The notes under the pieces: model-generated
The model's database searches: none
The model's input: only the letters and a program-made list of their open reading frames with translations
What the model was told of the DNA's origin: nothing
Program-made: the position numbers and the translations under genes
NCBI GenBank assembly: GCA_017997315.1
Contig: JAGOFF010000024.1
Coordinates: 1-16,965, forward strand
Direction of reading: 5' to 3'
Length of the DNA: 16,965 bases
DNA from: Clostridia bacterium
GTDB lineage: Bacteria; Bacillota; Clostridia; Saccharofermentanales; UBA5734
Shown: positions 1 through 7,000 of the stretch, one piece after another
How the letters are laid out: every line of letters begins with the position of its first letter
Position numbering within the stretch: position 1 is the stretch's first letter

Positions 1-759
1 ATGCTCGAGATGATCGTGCTCGACGACATCCTCCCCTCCTCACGCCGGTATCCGTACACCGGATTCACCCCGGAACGCGAGATCGGCAAGGACGTGCTGT
101 TTGTCGACGGGATCTCCAAGACGGTCAACGGGGAGAAGATCCTCTCGGACGTCACGTTCACGATGAACCGCGAAGACAAGATCGTGTTCATGTCCCGGAG
201 CGAACAGGCGCGCACACTGCTGTTCCAGATCCTCATGGGCGAGGGCGAACCGGACGCCGGGACGTTCCGCTGGGGCACGACCACCTCGCGCGCGTACCTG
301 CCCAAGGACATCAACCCGTTTTTCGACGGGGTGGAGCTCAACCTGATCGACTGGATCCGGCAGTACTCCCCCGACGACCATGAAAACTTCTGCCGCGGCT
401 TCCTCGGCAAGATGCTTTTCTCCGGAGATGAGGCGCTCAAGCAGGCGAGTGTGCTGTCCGGCGGCGAGAAGATGCGCTGCATGTTCTCCCGGCTGATGCT
501 GTCCTCCGCCAACATCCTCCTGCTTGACGAGCCGACCAACCATCTGGACCTCGAGTCCATCACCGCGGTCAATAACGGGCTCATCGCGTTCAAGGGCGCG
601 ATCCTGTTCACATCGCATGACTACGAGTTCATCCAGACCATCGCGAACCGGGTCATCGAGCTGACCCCGAACGGGATCGTCGACAGCCTGCTCCCGCTGG
701 ACGAGTACCTGGTGGACGAAAACGTGCAGAACCGGCTGCGGACGCTGTACGGGGAGTAA
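1..759 (+). CDS. ABC-F family ATPase, C-terminal half (partial at left edge)
   Basis: This is the second nucleotide-binding domain of an ABC-F protein, a soluble twin-ATPase family that acts on ribosomes and has no membrane partner. The ATG at position 1 is the window edge, not a start: the first residues (LDDILPSSRRYPY) belong to the inter-domain linker region typical of YkpA/YbiT-like members. Visible motifs are the signature LSGGEK (fragment residues 152-157), Walker B LLLDEP followed by TNHLD (about 172-183), and the switch histidine in TSHD (206). The Walker A region is degenerate: residues 64-73 read MSRSEQART where GxxGxGKST is expected, with Arg in the Lys position. From memory, YkpA-type Firmicute homologues also have an altered loop here, so this may be a subfamily trait. 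The gene ends with TAA and is followed by a 312-bp gap. Family assignment is firm; the specific cellular role is unknown. Confidence 0.9.
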   Translation: MLEMIVLDDILPSSRRYPYTGFTPEREIGKDVLFVDGISKTVNGEKILSDVTFTMNREDKIVFMSRSEQARTLLFQILMGEGEPDAGTFRWGTTTSRAYLPKDINPFFDGVELNLIDWIRQYSPDDHENFCRGFLGKMLFSGDEALKQASVLSGGEKMRCMFSRLMLSSANILLLDEPTNHLDLESITAVNNGLIAFKGAILFTSHDYEFIQTIANRVIELTPNGIVDSLLPLDEYLVDENVQNRLRTLYGE

Positions 760-1071
760 CGCGGTCCTAATCACGGCCGACCTGGCGACGGAGAAATCCC
801 GGTTGATCGGCTGATGACCTTCAGTAAAAGAAACCACAGTGGCAGGAAACTCAAATGATCGGGTCGATTGCCGCTTTTTATATCCCCCAATACCGAGCCG
901 CTTTCGGGCTTTGACGGGAAACCGGTCCCCGCTCTGCGCGAAGCGGTTCTGTGTGCGGCTCAAACCCCCTGATATCCTGCACTTCCGCACTATTCATCCG
1001 ATGCTTCCACATAGTAAGATGGACGTGACCGAAAAACGGGACGCAAAGCCGGTGGGAGGCGCAGGGCATCC
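760..1071. other. Intergenic region without a recognisable gene
   Basis: This 312-bp gap lies between the ABC-F stop and the cupin start. It is more AT-rich than the genes around it, with a stretch near 870-890 reading TTTTTATATCCC, so it probably holds the promoter of the downstream cupin gene, but I cannot pick a convincing -35/-10 pair. A short GAGCC/GGGCT stem with a TTT after it (about 894-916) is too weak to call a terminator. Open frames crossing it show no protein-like composition. The only clear signal is a GGGAGG ribosome binding site at 1054-1059 serving the ATG at 1072. Confidence 0.5.
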
Positions 1072-1614
1072 ATGTTCGACGAGTTTTTCGAGGCGCGCCG
1101 GGAGGCGGCCGTGATGATCCGGGCCGCGGGCATCTATGTCGGCGGCGAGGAAGAAGACCGGATCGCGGTCACCGACTTTGAACTCGGGGATCTCCGCAAA
1201 GAGGGCGCGCAGATCCTCGAGTGGCTCAACACCAGGCGCGTCTGCGTCCGGCTGATCGCACTGTTCCCGTTCCAGACCCTGCCCGAGCACCACCATCGCA
1301 GGACGAAGTCCGATCCGGGCAAAGAGGAGACGCTTCGTGTCGTGTCAGGAACGGTATACGTATATGTGCCAGGCGAGGAAAACATGGTCTACGGCAGTGC
1401 CCCCCGCTTTCAGGAGGAGCACTACACCGTGCGGCACGAGATCGTCCTGAATCCGGGGGACCAGTATACGCTCGCTCCCGGCGTCGTCCACTGGTTCCAG
1501 GCGGGCGGGGACGGTGCGGTGATGTATTCGTTCGGCAGCGCGGCGAGGGACGCCAACATCCTCTTCACCAACCCGGCCACGGTCAAGGGTTTCCAGATCA
1601 GCGATCCCGACTAG
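1072..1614 (+). CDS. Cupin-fold D-lyxose ketol-isomerase family protein
   Basis: A 180-residue cupin resembling B. subtilis YdaE (about 167 residues), which interconverts D-lyxose and D-xylulose (EC 5.3.1.15) with a divalent metal, usually manganese. The metal-site motifs are present: PEHHH places ligands at H73 and H75, GKEET gives E86, and the second cupin motif PGVVHWFQAG gives H140. The block EHYTVRHEIVLNPGDQYTL (about 117-134) also matches the family. No signal peptide or membrane segment is seen, so it should be cytoplasmic. The ATG at 1072 is preceded by GGGAGG 12 bases upstream. It converges tail-to-tail with the DUF503 gene, with the last four bases shared (1611-1614). Aldose specificity may differ from lyxose, since the family also acts on mannose and related sugars. 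Confidence 0.85.
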   Translation: MFDEFFEARREAAVMIRAAGIYVGGEEEDRIAVTDFELGDLRKEGAQILEWLNTRRVCVRLIALFPFQTLPEHHHRRTKSDPGKEETLRVVSGTVYVYVPGEENMVYGSAPRFQEEHYTVRHEIVLNPGDQYTLAPGVVHWFQAGGDGAVMYSFGSAARDANILFTNPATVKGFQISDPD

Positions 1615-1898
1615 AGCTGCACAGTATCCGAGTTGACGGACAGGATCTCGATACCGGGGTCCTGCTCCATCTCCCGCACGATCCGGTCCAGTTTGGCCGC
1701 CAGATCGCGTTCCGCGAGCACGCAGTACGCGAATCCGATACGCCCCCGCTGCCACAGATCCTGATCCCCGCTTTCGATCACGCACATCCCGAACCGGAGC
1801 CGCAGCCGGTCCATGATGCTGCGTATCACGCTCCGCTTGTCCTTGAGCGACAGCGCTCCGAGGATCCGGATCTCCGCTTCACCGGCCAACGCAAACAT
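1611..1898 (-). CDS. DUF503 family protein (YlxP-like)
   Basis: A 95-residue protein of the DUF503 family, which includes B. subtilis YlxP from the nusA-infB-rbfA region. Family marks are the early SLKDKRSVIRS block (about 17-27), which lines up with SLKEKRAVLQ in YlxP, and the central QDLWQRGRIG block (about 46-55), nearly identical to YlxP's HQDLWQRTRIG. The biochemical role of the family is not settled; in some species it is linked to ribosome maturation by context. Here it is not beside translation genes but is the last of three minus-strand genes, 17 bp after the stop of the unknown protein upstream. The ATG at 1898 has GGGAGG seven bases before it. Its last four bases overlap the end of the convergent cupin gene. 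Confidence 0.85.
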   Translation of the reverse strand: MFALAGEAEIRILGALSLKDKRSVIRSIMDRLRLRFGMCVIESGDQDLWQRGRIGFAYCVLAERDLAAKLDRIVREMEQDPGIEILSVNSDTVQL

Positions 1899-1915
1899 GC
1901 CGATCCCTCCCGCGT

Positions 1916-2662
1916 CTATGCGAGCGTCGAGGCGAACTCCACCAAGGATTCGTAAGAACGGCGCAGCGCCTTGCCGTACAGGGACAGCGGCGCGGCCGCC
2001 AGCGCCGTGCGGAGTCCGCCGGCCGGCAGGGTTGATCCCGTCCGCAGTGCGGCGGCAACCTGGATCAGCGGATCCGACGGATCGAGGAAACCCGGATCCT
2101 CCGGCGCGGATGCGAGGAGGCGGGCAAACCCGCCGATCCCGGCCTGATACCGCTCAGACTTGGCATGCCAGCGCATCAGCCAGGTGTGGATGTCCTCGTA
2201 ACCGGGCTTGAACGTGTGGGTGCGCATCACCGCGCGCTTCACGAGCGCACGCAGGAGGCGTTCCGTCCGGGCGCCGGCCTCCCCGTGCGGGAGGTCGGAT
2301 GCAGCGCCCGCGGCCGGCCCGAAACGGGCGCGGAACACGACGGCGTCCTGCGCCGCGGCGCTCCGGTCATCCGACGGGAGGCCTGCGAAGACCGCTTCCG
2401 CGGCGTTCCGGCACAACCGGCCGGCGAGGAACGCGACCTGCTCCTCGACCATCCCGGGATCGAAGCCCGTAGAAAGGTTTTCCCGGACTTTATCCATGAA
2501 TACACGCTGGAACGCGTCGTCCATCCCGTCCGTGTTCCCGAGATGCGCAAAATCCGCATTGGTTTCCGCGATCCTCCGGATCGCCGCCGGCAATCCCTCG
2601 TCCGCCGCCGCCAACGCCAGGCAGTCGTCCACGAGCGCCGCATACACCATGTGCCGCTGCAT
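1916..2662 (-). CDS. Unknown protein, degenerate tandem paralogue of the gene upstream
   Basis: A 248-residue predicted cytoplasmic protein that I cannot assign to a named function. The open frame runs further back to 3046, but that stretch is Arg/Gly/Pro-rich shadow of the upstream gene. The ATG at 2662, behind GGGGAGGAGGG and just after the upstream stop at 2683, is the likely start. It is homologous to its upstream neighbour: the N-termini align (HMVYAALVDDC versus HVVHTAILEDS), as do the C-terminal signatures (PLSLYGKALRRSYE versus PESHYGKALRLSYG). In the middle, the neighbour's LGWVSHRATD aligns with AGRLCRNAAE here, so the His and Asp of a possible metal site are replaced by Arg and Glu. 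It sits between the paralogue (20-bp gap) and the DUF503 gene (17-bp gap), so the three are probably co-transcribed. Confidence 0.75.
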   Translation of the reverse strand: MQRHMVYAALVDDCLALAAADEGLPAAIRRIAETNADFAHLGNTDGMDDAFQRVFMDKVRENLSTGFDPGMVEEQVAFLAGRLCRNAAEAVFAGLPSDDRSAAAQDAVVFRARFGPAAGAASDLPHGEAGARTERLLRALVKRAVMRTHTFKPGYEDIHTWLMRWHAKSERYQAGIGGFARLLASAPEDPGFLDPSDPLIQVAAALRTGSTLPAGGLRTALAAAPLSLYGKALRRSYESLVEFASTLA

Positions 2663-2682
2663 ACCGTGTCCCTCCTCCCCGC

Positions 2683-3609
2683 TCAGACGACGCGGCCGTC
2701 GCGGCCGCGCTTCCCGATGTCGAGCCGCTCCTTGAGCTCCTCGAACGGCATATCCGTCGCATAGTAGTCGCTCGCCGCCCGGATGTAGCCGTATGACAGC
2801 CGGAGTGCCTTGCCGTAATGGGATTCGGGTTCGGCCGCGACCGCGGCCTCGATGTCCGTGGACGTCGGTTCCGCGCCGTCCCGGATGGCTCGCGCCATGC
2901 GCAGGATCGCGTCGTTCCGGTCGAAAAAGCGGATGCTCACGACAAACTCGTCCAGTTTGGCCGGATCGGGCGTCAGGATCGCCCGCACGTACCGGTTCAG
3001 GTCGACATAGAACCGCTGCCGGCGGAGCCCCACGCGCTCGAACCATTTGTTGACGTCGGTAGGATCCCGGACAAGCGTCTGCTCCTCGAACAGGTTGCGC
3101 AGCAGGAGCGTCTGCACGAACGGCGCTGCCTGCGCCGCATCGATCCCGAGCGGTCCGGCGAGGGCGTCCAGCCCGCCGGGCAGGATCGCGTCCCGGAAGC
3201 GCTCATGCTCCATGTAGTACTCCCGGAACATGAATCCCTCGTGGTAGACGCTGCACTCGGTCGGGGAGAGCGCCGGATCCGCATCGTAGCCTTTGCCCAT
3301 CGGATCGGGCTCGGTCCAGATCGGTTTCATCTGCCGGTCGGTGGCACGGTGGCTCACCCAGCCAAGCACGTAGGCAAGTTTGGATTCGATGCCGTCCCCG
3401 GGCTGCCGGTCCGGCCATGCGGCCCGGCATTCCTCAAGCAGCCGGAAGGAAAACTGGTCGCCCGAGATCGTGGTGCAGCCCAGTGCGCCGAAGCCCCGAT
3501 ACTTCTCGCACAGGTCCCGGAACTCCGGCAGGATCCCGTCCGAGAACCGCACCAGGTTGAAGCTGTCCTCCAGAATCGCGGTATGCACGACATGTTCCGA
3601 CAAATCCAT
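2683..3609 (-). CDS. Unknown all-alpha protein, possibly zinc-dependent phospholipase C-like
   Basis: A 308-residue protein without signal peptide or membrane segment. Its pattern of conserved-looking His and Asp residues resembles the helical zinc-dependent phospholipase C / S1-P1 nuclease fold. H6, H9 and D15 lie near the N-terminus (EHVVHTAILED). GWVSHRATD (83-91) offers H87 and D91. H123 and H135 lie in the YHEGFMFREYYMEHERF block. This is a fold guess from motif spacing only; no enzyme activity can be claimed. The ATG at 3609 follows a weak GCGGGGG site. The gene is first of a three-gene minus-strand unit with its degenerate paralogue and DUF503. Upstream lie a TATACT -10-like box and a set of repeated GGAACG motifs (3635-3690). 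Confidence 0.75.
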   Translation of the reverse strand: MDLSEHVVHTAILEDSFNLVRFSDGILPEFRDLCEKYRGFGALGCTTISGDQFSFRLLEECRAAWPDRQPGDGIESKLAYVLGWVSHRATDRQMKPIWTEPDPMGKGYDADPALSPTECSVYHEGFMFREYYMEHERFRDAILPGGLDALAGPLGIDAAQAAPFVQTLLLRNLFEEQTLVRDPTDVNKWFERVGLRRQRFYVDLNRYVRAILTPDPAKLDEFVVSIRFFDRNDAILRMARAIRDGAEPTSTDIEAAVAAEPESHYGKALRLSYGYIRAASDYYATDMPFEELKERLDIGKRGRDGRVV

Positions 3610-3634
3610 CCCCCGCTTTCATCTTGGGTTCGAT

Positions 3635-3690
3635 CCGTTCCATGTCCAGTATACCGTTCCTGCGGAACGAACGGAGGTGCGGAACGAACG
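3635..3690. repeat. Repeated GGAACG(A)ACG motifs upstream of the unknown-protein operon
   Basis: A perfect 13-bp direct repeat, TGCGGAACGAACG, occurs at 3661-3673 and 3678-3690 with a 4-bp spacer (17-bp period). The first copy also forms an inverted repeat with CGTTCC at 3655-3660, and a further CCGTTCC lies at 3635-3641. All lie in the 114-bp gap between the lectin gene stop and the start at 3609, next to a minus-strand -10-like TATACT (3653-3648). The position just upstream of that box, where no good -35 is present, suits binding sites for an activator. This is inference from layout. Confidence 0.5.
3648..3653 (-). promoter_or_regulatory. Candidate -10 box for the unknown-protein operon
   Basis: On the minus strand this reads TATACT, five of six matches to TATAAT, about 39 bases before the ATG at 3609. 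The bases 17 upstream (CTCCGT on the minus strand) do not resemble TTGACA. If real, the promoter would depend on an activator, for which the GGAACG repeats directly upstream are candidates. Confidence 0.35.
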
Positions 3691-3723
3691 CTTCGGGTGG
3701 TCGGAGGCGGCGGAAGCCGGGGG

Positions 3724-6009
3724 TCAGTTTGTCGGTGCCCCCTGCCTCCGCCGGCGGATGCGCAGCACCTGCCGGATCATCGCCAGCGCGGCCGCCGCCG
3801 TCAGGACGGCGAGGCCGGCGGTTCTTGCGGACTCGCCCAGCGCGGGAATCGCTTCGAGCGGCGCGACCACCGCGTACGCGCTCAAGTGGTCGGTTTCAAA
3901 GACGATGAATCCGCCGTCGATGCTGTGCGGGATCACCGCGGTGCTCCCGTCGTCGGCGATGTACAGGATCTTGAGTTGTTCCGCATACGCCAGCAGGCCG
4001 GCCGGCAGGGAGATCCGGATCCGGATGGTACCGCCCGGCTGGATCGGTTGCCCGTCCAGCAGCAGCCGGATGTCATACAGCTCCGCGATCCCCTGCCCGT
4101 CCCGCTGCAGCGCGAGGTGGACCGTATGCGCGGCGCGGTCGGCGTCCGTCAAGCCGCCGGTGATCCGTTCGACCACCAGCTCGGTGTCCGGATCGAACGA
4201 TATATCTCCAAGTGCGGAAACGGAGGCGTCGACGCTTCCTGCAGTCAGTCGGACCTTGTCCGTACGGAATACGGCAGGAGCACTGGCAAGGGACGCCGGA
4301 TCGGCGCCGGCTGCCGCGATCCGCGTTTCAAAATGGTACTCCGTGTCGGAGGACAATCCCGAGAATACCCGGCTGGCCTGCCAGATTCCGTCGTCCATCC
4401 GGTACTCCAAACCCGGCACGCCGGAATCCCTGAGGGTGATCGACACCGCGGAGCGCGCATCCAAAGCCGGTGACGCGGGGGTGAAGATCCATTTGGCATA
4501 CAGCCGGAGCGGCGCGTCCGGCATGCGGTCCGTCGCTGCGTCCCAGCGCGTCGTCCAGGAGGCCTCCCGGAACCAGCCCGCAAACCGGGCGTCCGCACGC
4601 ACCGGATCACCGGCAGCCGGAACCGTGCCGCCGAAAGCGGCCGAACCGGACGTCAACACCTGGCCGTAGGAATCCTCATAGACATAAGGATGGATATTGC
4701 GGTTGTAATAGAGCCGGAGCACCGGCGCGGTCTCACCGGCGCGAACCGTGCCGGAGGGGATACGCAGCGCATTTCCCTCATCCTCCGTCCAGCCTTCATA
4801 GACGCCCGGTGCGGCGGTGACCGTCGATCCGTGCGGTGCACTCAGGGGTTGGGACGCCTGCAGGGTGTATCCGGATCCGTCCGCGGTCTGCAGCCAATGC
4901 TCTACGGTGCAGGAGACGGAAGTCACGGCAAAGGAGACGGAGGCGGCTGTTCCGCCGTTCTGCGCAACCGCCCGGAGAACGTGCGTCCTCGCCGTCAGCC
5001 CGGAGATCACACCGGCATAGGTTCCCTCCGATCCGGTGTTGACCGTCCCGGTCTCCTGGCCGTCCAGGTACATCGTGACACCTTGACTGGTCATGAGCGC
5101 TCCGCCGGCGTCTCGGACCTGCACGGTATATCCATCCGGATTCTCCGACCGATCCAGCGTGATCCCGATCGATCCGGCTCCCTGGGTGTAGTTGCCGGTC
5201 GAGCTCAGCCCGCCGGCGACACTGGAATCCTTGAAGTACCATTTCCGCAGGTCGTGGTTGGCTCTTGCTCCTCCCTTGGCCGCGGAGAATCCGACAAAAA
5301 TGTCCTGTCCCTCAAGAAAAGTTCCGACATTCCGGGTGATGGTGGCGTTGCCCGCCCCCGACCGGACGGAGTCCGGGCCGTACGTGACCGTAACAATACC
5401 ATTCTCATAATCCACCCATGCGTGGATGTCCGTACCCGTGATCCCGACCGAATTCCCCAGGGATCCGGCAGGCTGGTCGTTATGGGTGCTGTAGCCGTTG
5501 AGCATGATCGCTGCGTGTCCGTTCCCGGCAGGATCCCCGATCCCCCCGTTGATGTATGTGTCAAACTCCACCGCGACCGACTGTCTGATCCCGTCATACC
5601 CCAGTCCGCTGCCGCTCGTACCGAGCTGCGGTTGAGCCGCACTGTACAGTACGAACGCCAGCCCGTCACCGTAGTAGTAGACGTAGTCCGACATGCGGAT
5701 CATGAAATATGTGCTGAATCCGTCGGACAGCAGGATCTGCGCGCGCCGCACGACCGATCCGCTGCTGGGCGTGGAGTCGATATTGTCCACCAACCGCAAC
5801 GCACCGGAAGCAAAGCTTGCTCCGCCTTTCATCCACAGCAGCGTGGATGCGGCGTCCCCGCCGCTGTTCGCGGCGGAGAAACCGTCCTGGTTGATCATGA
5901 TCGCGATCGGTTCGGGCGGAGCCACGGCCGAGACGGGTGCGGCCGCCAGGAAAGGGAGACTGGACAGGCAGAAAAGCATGGCAAACAGAGCTCGAAGACC
6001 ACGGCGCAT
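3724..6009 (-). CDS. Secreted L-type lectin-domain surface protein with C-terminal membrane anchor
   Basis: A 761-residue exported protein. The ATG at 6009 has an ideal GGAGGAGATCAC leader and begins a signal peptide (MRRGLRALF, hydrophobic core, cleavage near APVSA at about 29). Residues about 45-265 look like a legume/L-type lectin beta-sandwich: GDGLAFVLYS, then VAVEFDTYIN with the acidic metal-site residues, HAWVDYENG and FVGFSAAKGG. Next come Ig-like segments. A region with EHWLQTADGSGYTL and ending RLYYNR resembles MucBP/InlB-type repeats, followed by an FAGWFRE...LYAKW repeat. The C-terminus has a hydrophobic helix (AGLAVLTAAAALAMI) and an RIRRRRQ tail, the layout of a cell-surface anchor. 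The preceding IPALGES is only loosely sortase-like. It likely binds extracellular glycans. It is a single gene downstream of the nitroreductase, with its own candidate promoter. Confidence 0.82.
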   Translation of the reverse strand: MRRGLRALFAMLFCLSSLPFLAAAPVSAVAPPEPIAIMINQDGFSAANSGGDAASTLLWMKGGASFASGALRLVDNIDSTPSSGSVVRRAQILLSDGFSTYFMIRMSDYVYYYGDGLAFVLYSAAQPQLGTSGSGLGYDGIRQSVAVEFDTYINGGIGDPAGNGHAAIMLNGYSTHNDQPAGSLGNSVGITGTDIHAWVDYENGIVTVTYGPDSVRSGAGNATITRNVGTFLEGQDIFVGFSAAKGGARANHDLRKWYFKDSSVAGGLSSTGNYTQGAGSIGITLDRSENPDGYTVQVRDAGGALMTSQGVTMYLDGQETGTVNTGSEGTYAGVISGLTARTHVLRAVAQNGGTAASVSFAVTSVSCTVEHWLQTADGSGYTLQASQPLSAPHGSTVTAAPGVYEGWTEDEGNALRIPSGTVRAGETAPVLRLYYNRNIHPYVYEDSYGQVLTSGSAAFGGTVPAAGDPVRADARFAGWFREASWTTRWDAATDRMPDAPLRLYAKWIFTPASPALDARSAVSITLRDSGVPGLEYRMDDGIWQASRVFSGLSSDTEYHFETRIAAAGADPASLASAPAVFRTDKVRLTAGSVDASVSALGDISFDPDTELVVERITGGLTDADRAAHTVHLALQRDGQGIAELYDIRLLLDGQPIQPGGTIRIRISLPAGLLAYAEQLKILYIADDGSTAVIPHSIDGGFIVFETDHLSAYAVVAPLEAIPALGESARTAGLAVLTAAAALAMIRQVLRIRRRRQGAPTN

Positions 6010-6057
6010 GTGATCTCCTCCAGCAGTTATGTAAGAAGGCGGCATCCTGACAGGAAA

Positions 6058-6087
6058 ATTATCGGTTATCCAGCCGGATCCAAGCAA
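6058..6087 (-). promoter_or_regulatory. Candidate promoter of the lectin-domain gene
   Basis: On the minus strand, TTGCTT (6087-6082) and GATAAT (6063-6058) are separated by 18 bases, about 48 bases before the ATG at 6009. The -10 matches five of six consensus positions and the -35 is moderate. The region is distinctly more AT-rich than the surrounding genes. Confidence 0.4.
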
Positions 6088-6105
6088 CCAGGCAGAATAC
6101 AAGTT

Positions 6106-6146
6106 GTTTACAGTTTATAGCCGCTTATTGTTCAGAAGGTGTAAAC
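6106..6146. repeat. Inverted repeat GTTTACA / TGTAAAC upstream of the lectin gene
   Basis: Perfect 7-bp arms at 6106-6112 and 6140-6146, 27 bases apart, lie between the nitroreductase stop and the lectin promoter candidate. The centre-to-centre distance of 34 bp is about three helical turns, which would place two half-sites on the same DNA face. It may be an operator, but there is no independent support. Confidence 0.3.
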
Positions 6147-6171
6147 GACGCGCCGGACGGCCGGAAACCGG

Positions 6172-6756
6172 TCACTCCACCCAGTCGATCCGGTTTCCGG
6201 TGCGTGCGAGCGGGACGGCCGGCTGCTGCGCGGCGTATCCCAAAGCCACCGAGCCGCAGACCGTCTCCCCCTCTTCGATGCCCAGTTCCGTCAGGCAGGC
6301 GCGCATGGCCGGATCGTCCGTCAGCCAGTGGATCTGGTTGATCCAGCAGGAGCCGAGCCCGAGCGCGGTCGCGGCCAGCATCATGTTCTCGATCGCGCAC
6401 GCGCTGTCCGCCATCGCGTTCGGATGGCTTTGCCGGTTGGATACCAGGACCAGCACCGGAGCGCCGTAGAAAAAGTCCGTCGGGCCCACTTTGGACCGCC
6501 GGATCGCGGACGCCTTGCTCGGGTACATGCCGGGCGTCACCTCCATGGCGGCGAAGGAGGTGCGGGCGGTACGGTTGAGCCGGTCCAGCACCTCGCGGGA
6601 AAGGATCACGGTGAAGCGGCAGAACTGGCTGTTGCCGCCGCTCGGGGCATGCTGTCCGGCGTGAAGGACTTCATCGAGGAGATCCCGCGGGACGGGCCGG
6701 TCCGCGTAGGCGCGGATGCTGCGCCGGGAGAGAAGAACAGTAAGGAAGTCGTTCAT
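6172..6756 (-). CDS. Nitroreductase family flavoprotein
   Basis: A 194-residue nitroreductase-fold protein, normally an FMN-dependent homodimer that reduces nitro compounds, quinones or related acceptors with NAD(P)H. N-terminal LLSRRSIRAY (about 8-17) is the FMN phosphate-binding block. APSGGNSQFCRF (about 37-48) and the late GLGSCWI and VALGYA segments are also family marks. The open frame extends back to 6834, but the ATG at 6756 is chosen because GGAGG lies five bases before it and the family motif starts at once. No signal peptide. It is transcribed divergently from the marR-hgcAB unit over 261 bp. MarR regulators often control divergent redox enzymes, so joint control is plausible. Substrate unknown. 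Confidence 0.9.
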   Translation of the reverse strand: MNDFLTVLLSRRSIRAYADRPVPRDLLDEVLHAGQHAPSGGNSQFCRFTVILSREVLDRLNRTARTSFAAMEVTPGMYPSKASAIRRSKVGPTDFFYGAPVLVLVSNRQSHPNAMADSACAIENMMLAATALGLGSCWINQIHWLTDDPAMRACLTELGIEEGETVCGSVALGYAAQQPAVPLARTGNRIDWVE

Positions 6757-6779
6757 GGGTGCCTCCGACGGTGATGATA

Positions 6780-6791
6780 TGCATATATGCA
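6780..6791. promoter_or_regulatory. Palindrome TGCATATATGCA before the nitroreductase start
   Basis: A perfect 12-bp palindrome lies 24-35 bases upstream of the nitroreductase ATG, where the -10 element or an operator is expected. It contains TATA-rich sequence that could itself serve as a -10. Its sequence differs from the palindrome at 6903-6923, so it need not bind the same protein. Confidence 0.4.
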
Positions 6792-6802
6792 GAGAGGTAT
6801 GG

Positions 6803-6827
6803 ATGCTGACATTTTCCAGATCAGCAT
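6803..6827. repeat. Inverted repeat ATGCTGA / TCAGCAT in the nitroreductase-marR gap
   Basis: Perfect 7-bp arms (6803-6809 and 6821-6827) enclose 11 bases. It lies 47-71 bp upstream of the nitroreductase ATG, so it would overlap or flank that gene's promoter and is a candidate operator. It is not followed by a T-tract on either strand that would make it a terminator. Confidence 0.35.
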
Positions 6828-6902
6828 ACTTCAAAACCGCCCCTTTTCTCCTAAAAGTAACGCGAGAAACACGCGAATGCGCACCCGATTTTTACCTGCC
6901 GA

Positions 6903-6923
6903 ATTGTTGTAATGTACAACAAT
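6903..6923. promoter_or_regulatory. 21-bp palindromic operator candidate of the marR-hgcAB unit
   Basis: Arms ATTGTTGTA (6903-6911) and TACAACAAT (6915-6923) are perfect 9-bp inverted repeats around a 3-bp centre. Size, AT-rich makeup and symmetry match known MarR-family operators. It overlaps the -35 and spacer of the predicted marR promoter, so binding of the MarR dimer here would block RNA polymerase, giving autorepression. Sequence and position are directly visible; binding by the adjacent MarR is inferred. Confidence 0.7.
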
Positions 6924-6934
6924 CGTGTTATACT
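6907..6934 (+). promoter_or_regulatory. Predicted promoter of marR-hgcA-hgcB
   Basis: TTGTAA (6907-6912, four of six matches) and TATACT (6929-6934, five of six) are 16 bases apart. TGT just before the -10 gives an extended -10 (TGnTATACT). Transcription should start near 6941, giving a leader of about 77 bases before the ATG at 7018. The palindrome at 6903-6923 covers the -35. Confidence 0.6.
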
Positions 6935-6962
6935 GCTTCTGTAGCGACGGAATTCGGGGCAA

Positions 6963-7000
6963 GGAACACGTTTCATCGTGTCCGAGTCCATCTCCCGGAC
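6963..7000 (+). other. Possible alternative hairpins in the marR-hgcAB leader
   Basis: ACACG (6966-6970) can pair with CGTGT (6977-6981), extended by GG/CC across a bulged A. GTCCG (6980-6984) can pair with CGGAC (6996-7000). The two share bases 6980-6983 and so exclude each other. Neither covers the GGAGGG ribosome binding site at 7006-7011. Short stems of this kind arise by chance in GC-rich DNA, so this is only a candidate. Confidence 0.2.

Noticed and set aside
2663..3046. Upstream extension of the second unknown protein to 3046
   Set aside because: The added 128 residues are Arg/Gly/Pro-rich and lie inside the real gene at 2683-3609. The ATG at 2662 has a clear ribosome binding site.
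2818..4669. Long plus-strand open frames (551 and 429 codons) opposite the unknown-protein and lectin genes
   Set aside because: Their composition is Arg/Pro/Ser-rich with no motifs, as expected for antisense frames of GC-rich genes. The minus-strand frames carry recognisable domains and ribosome binding sites.
6114..6145. TTTACA / TATAAA as an alternative lectin promoter
   Set aside because: The 20-base spacer is too long for a normal promoter. The pair at 6058-6087 fits better.
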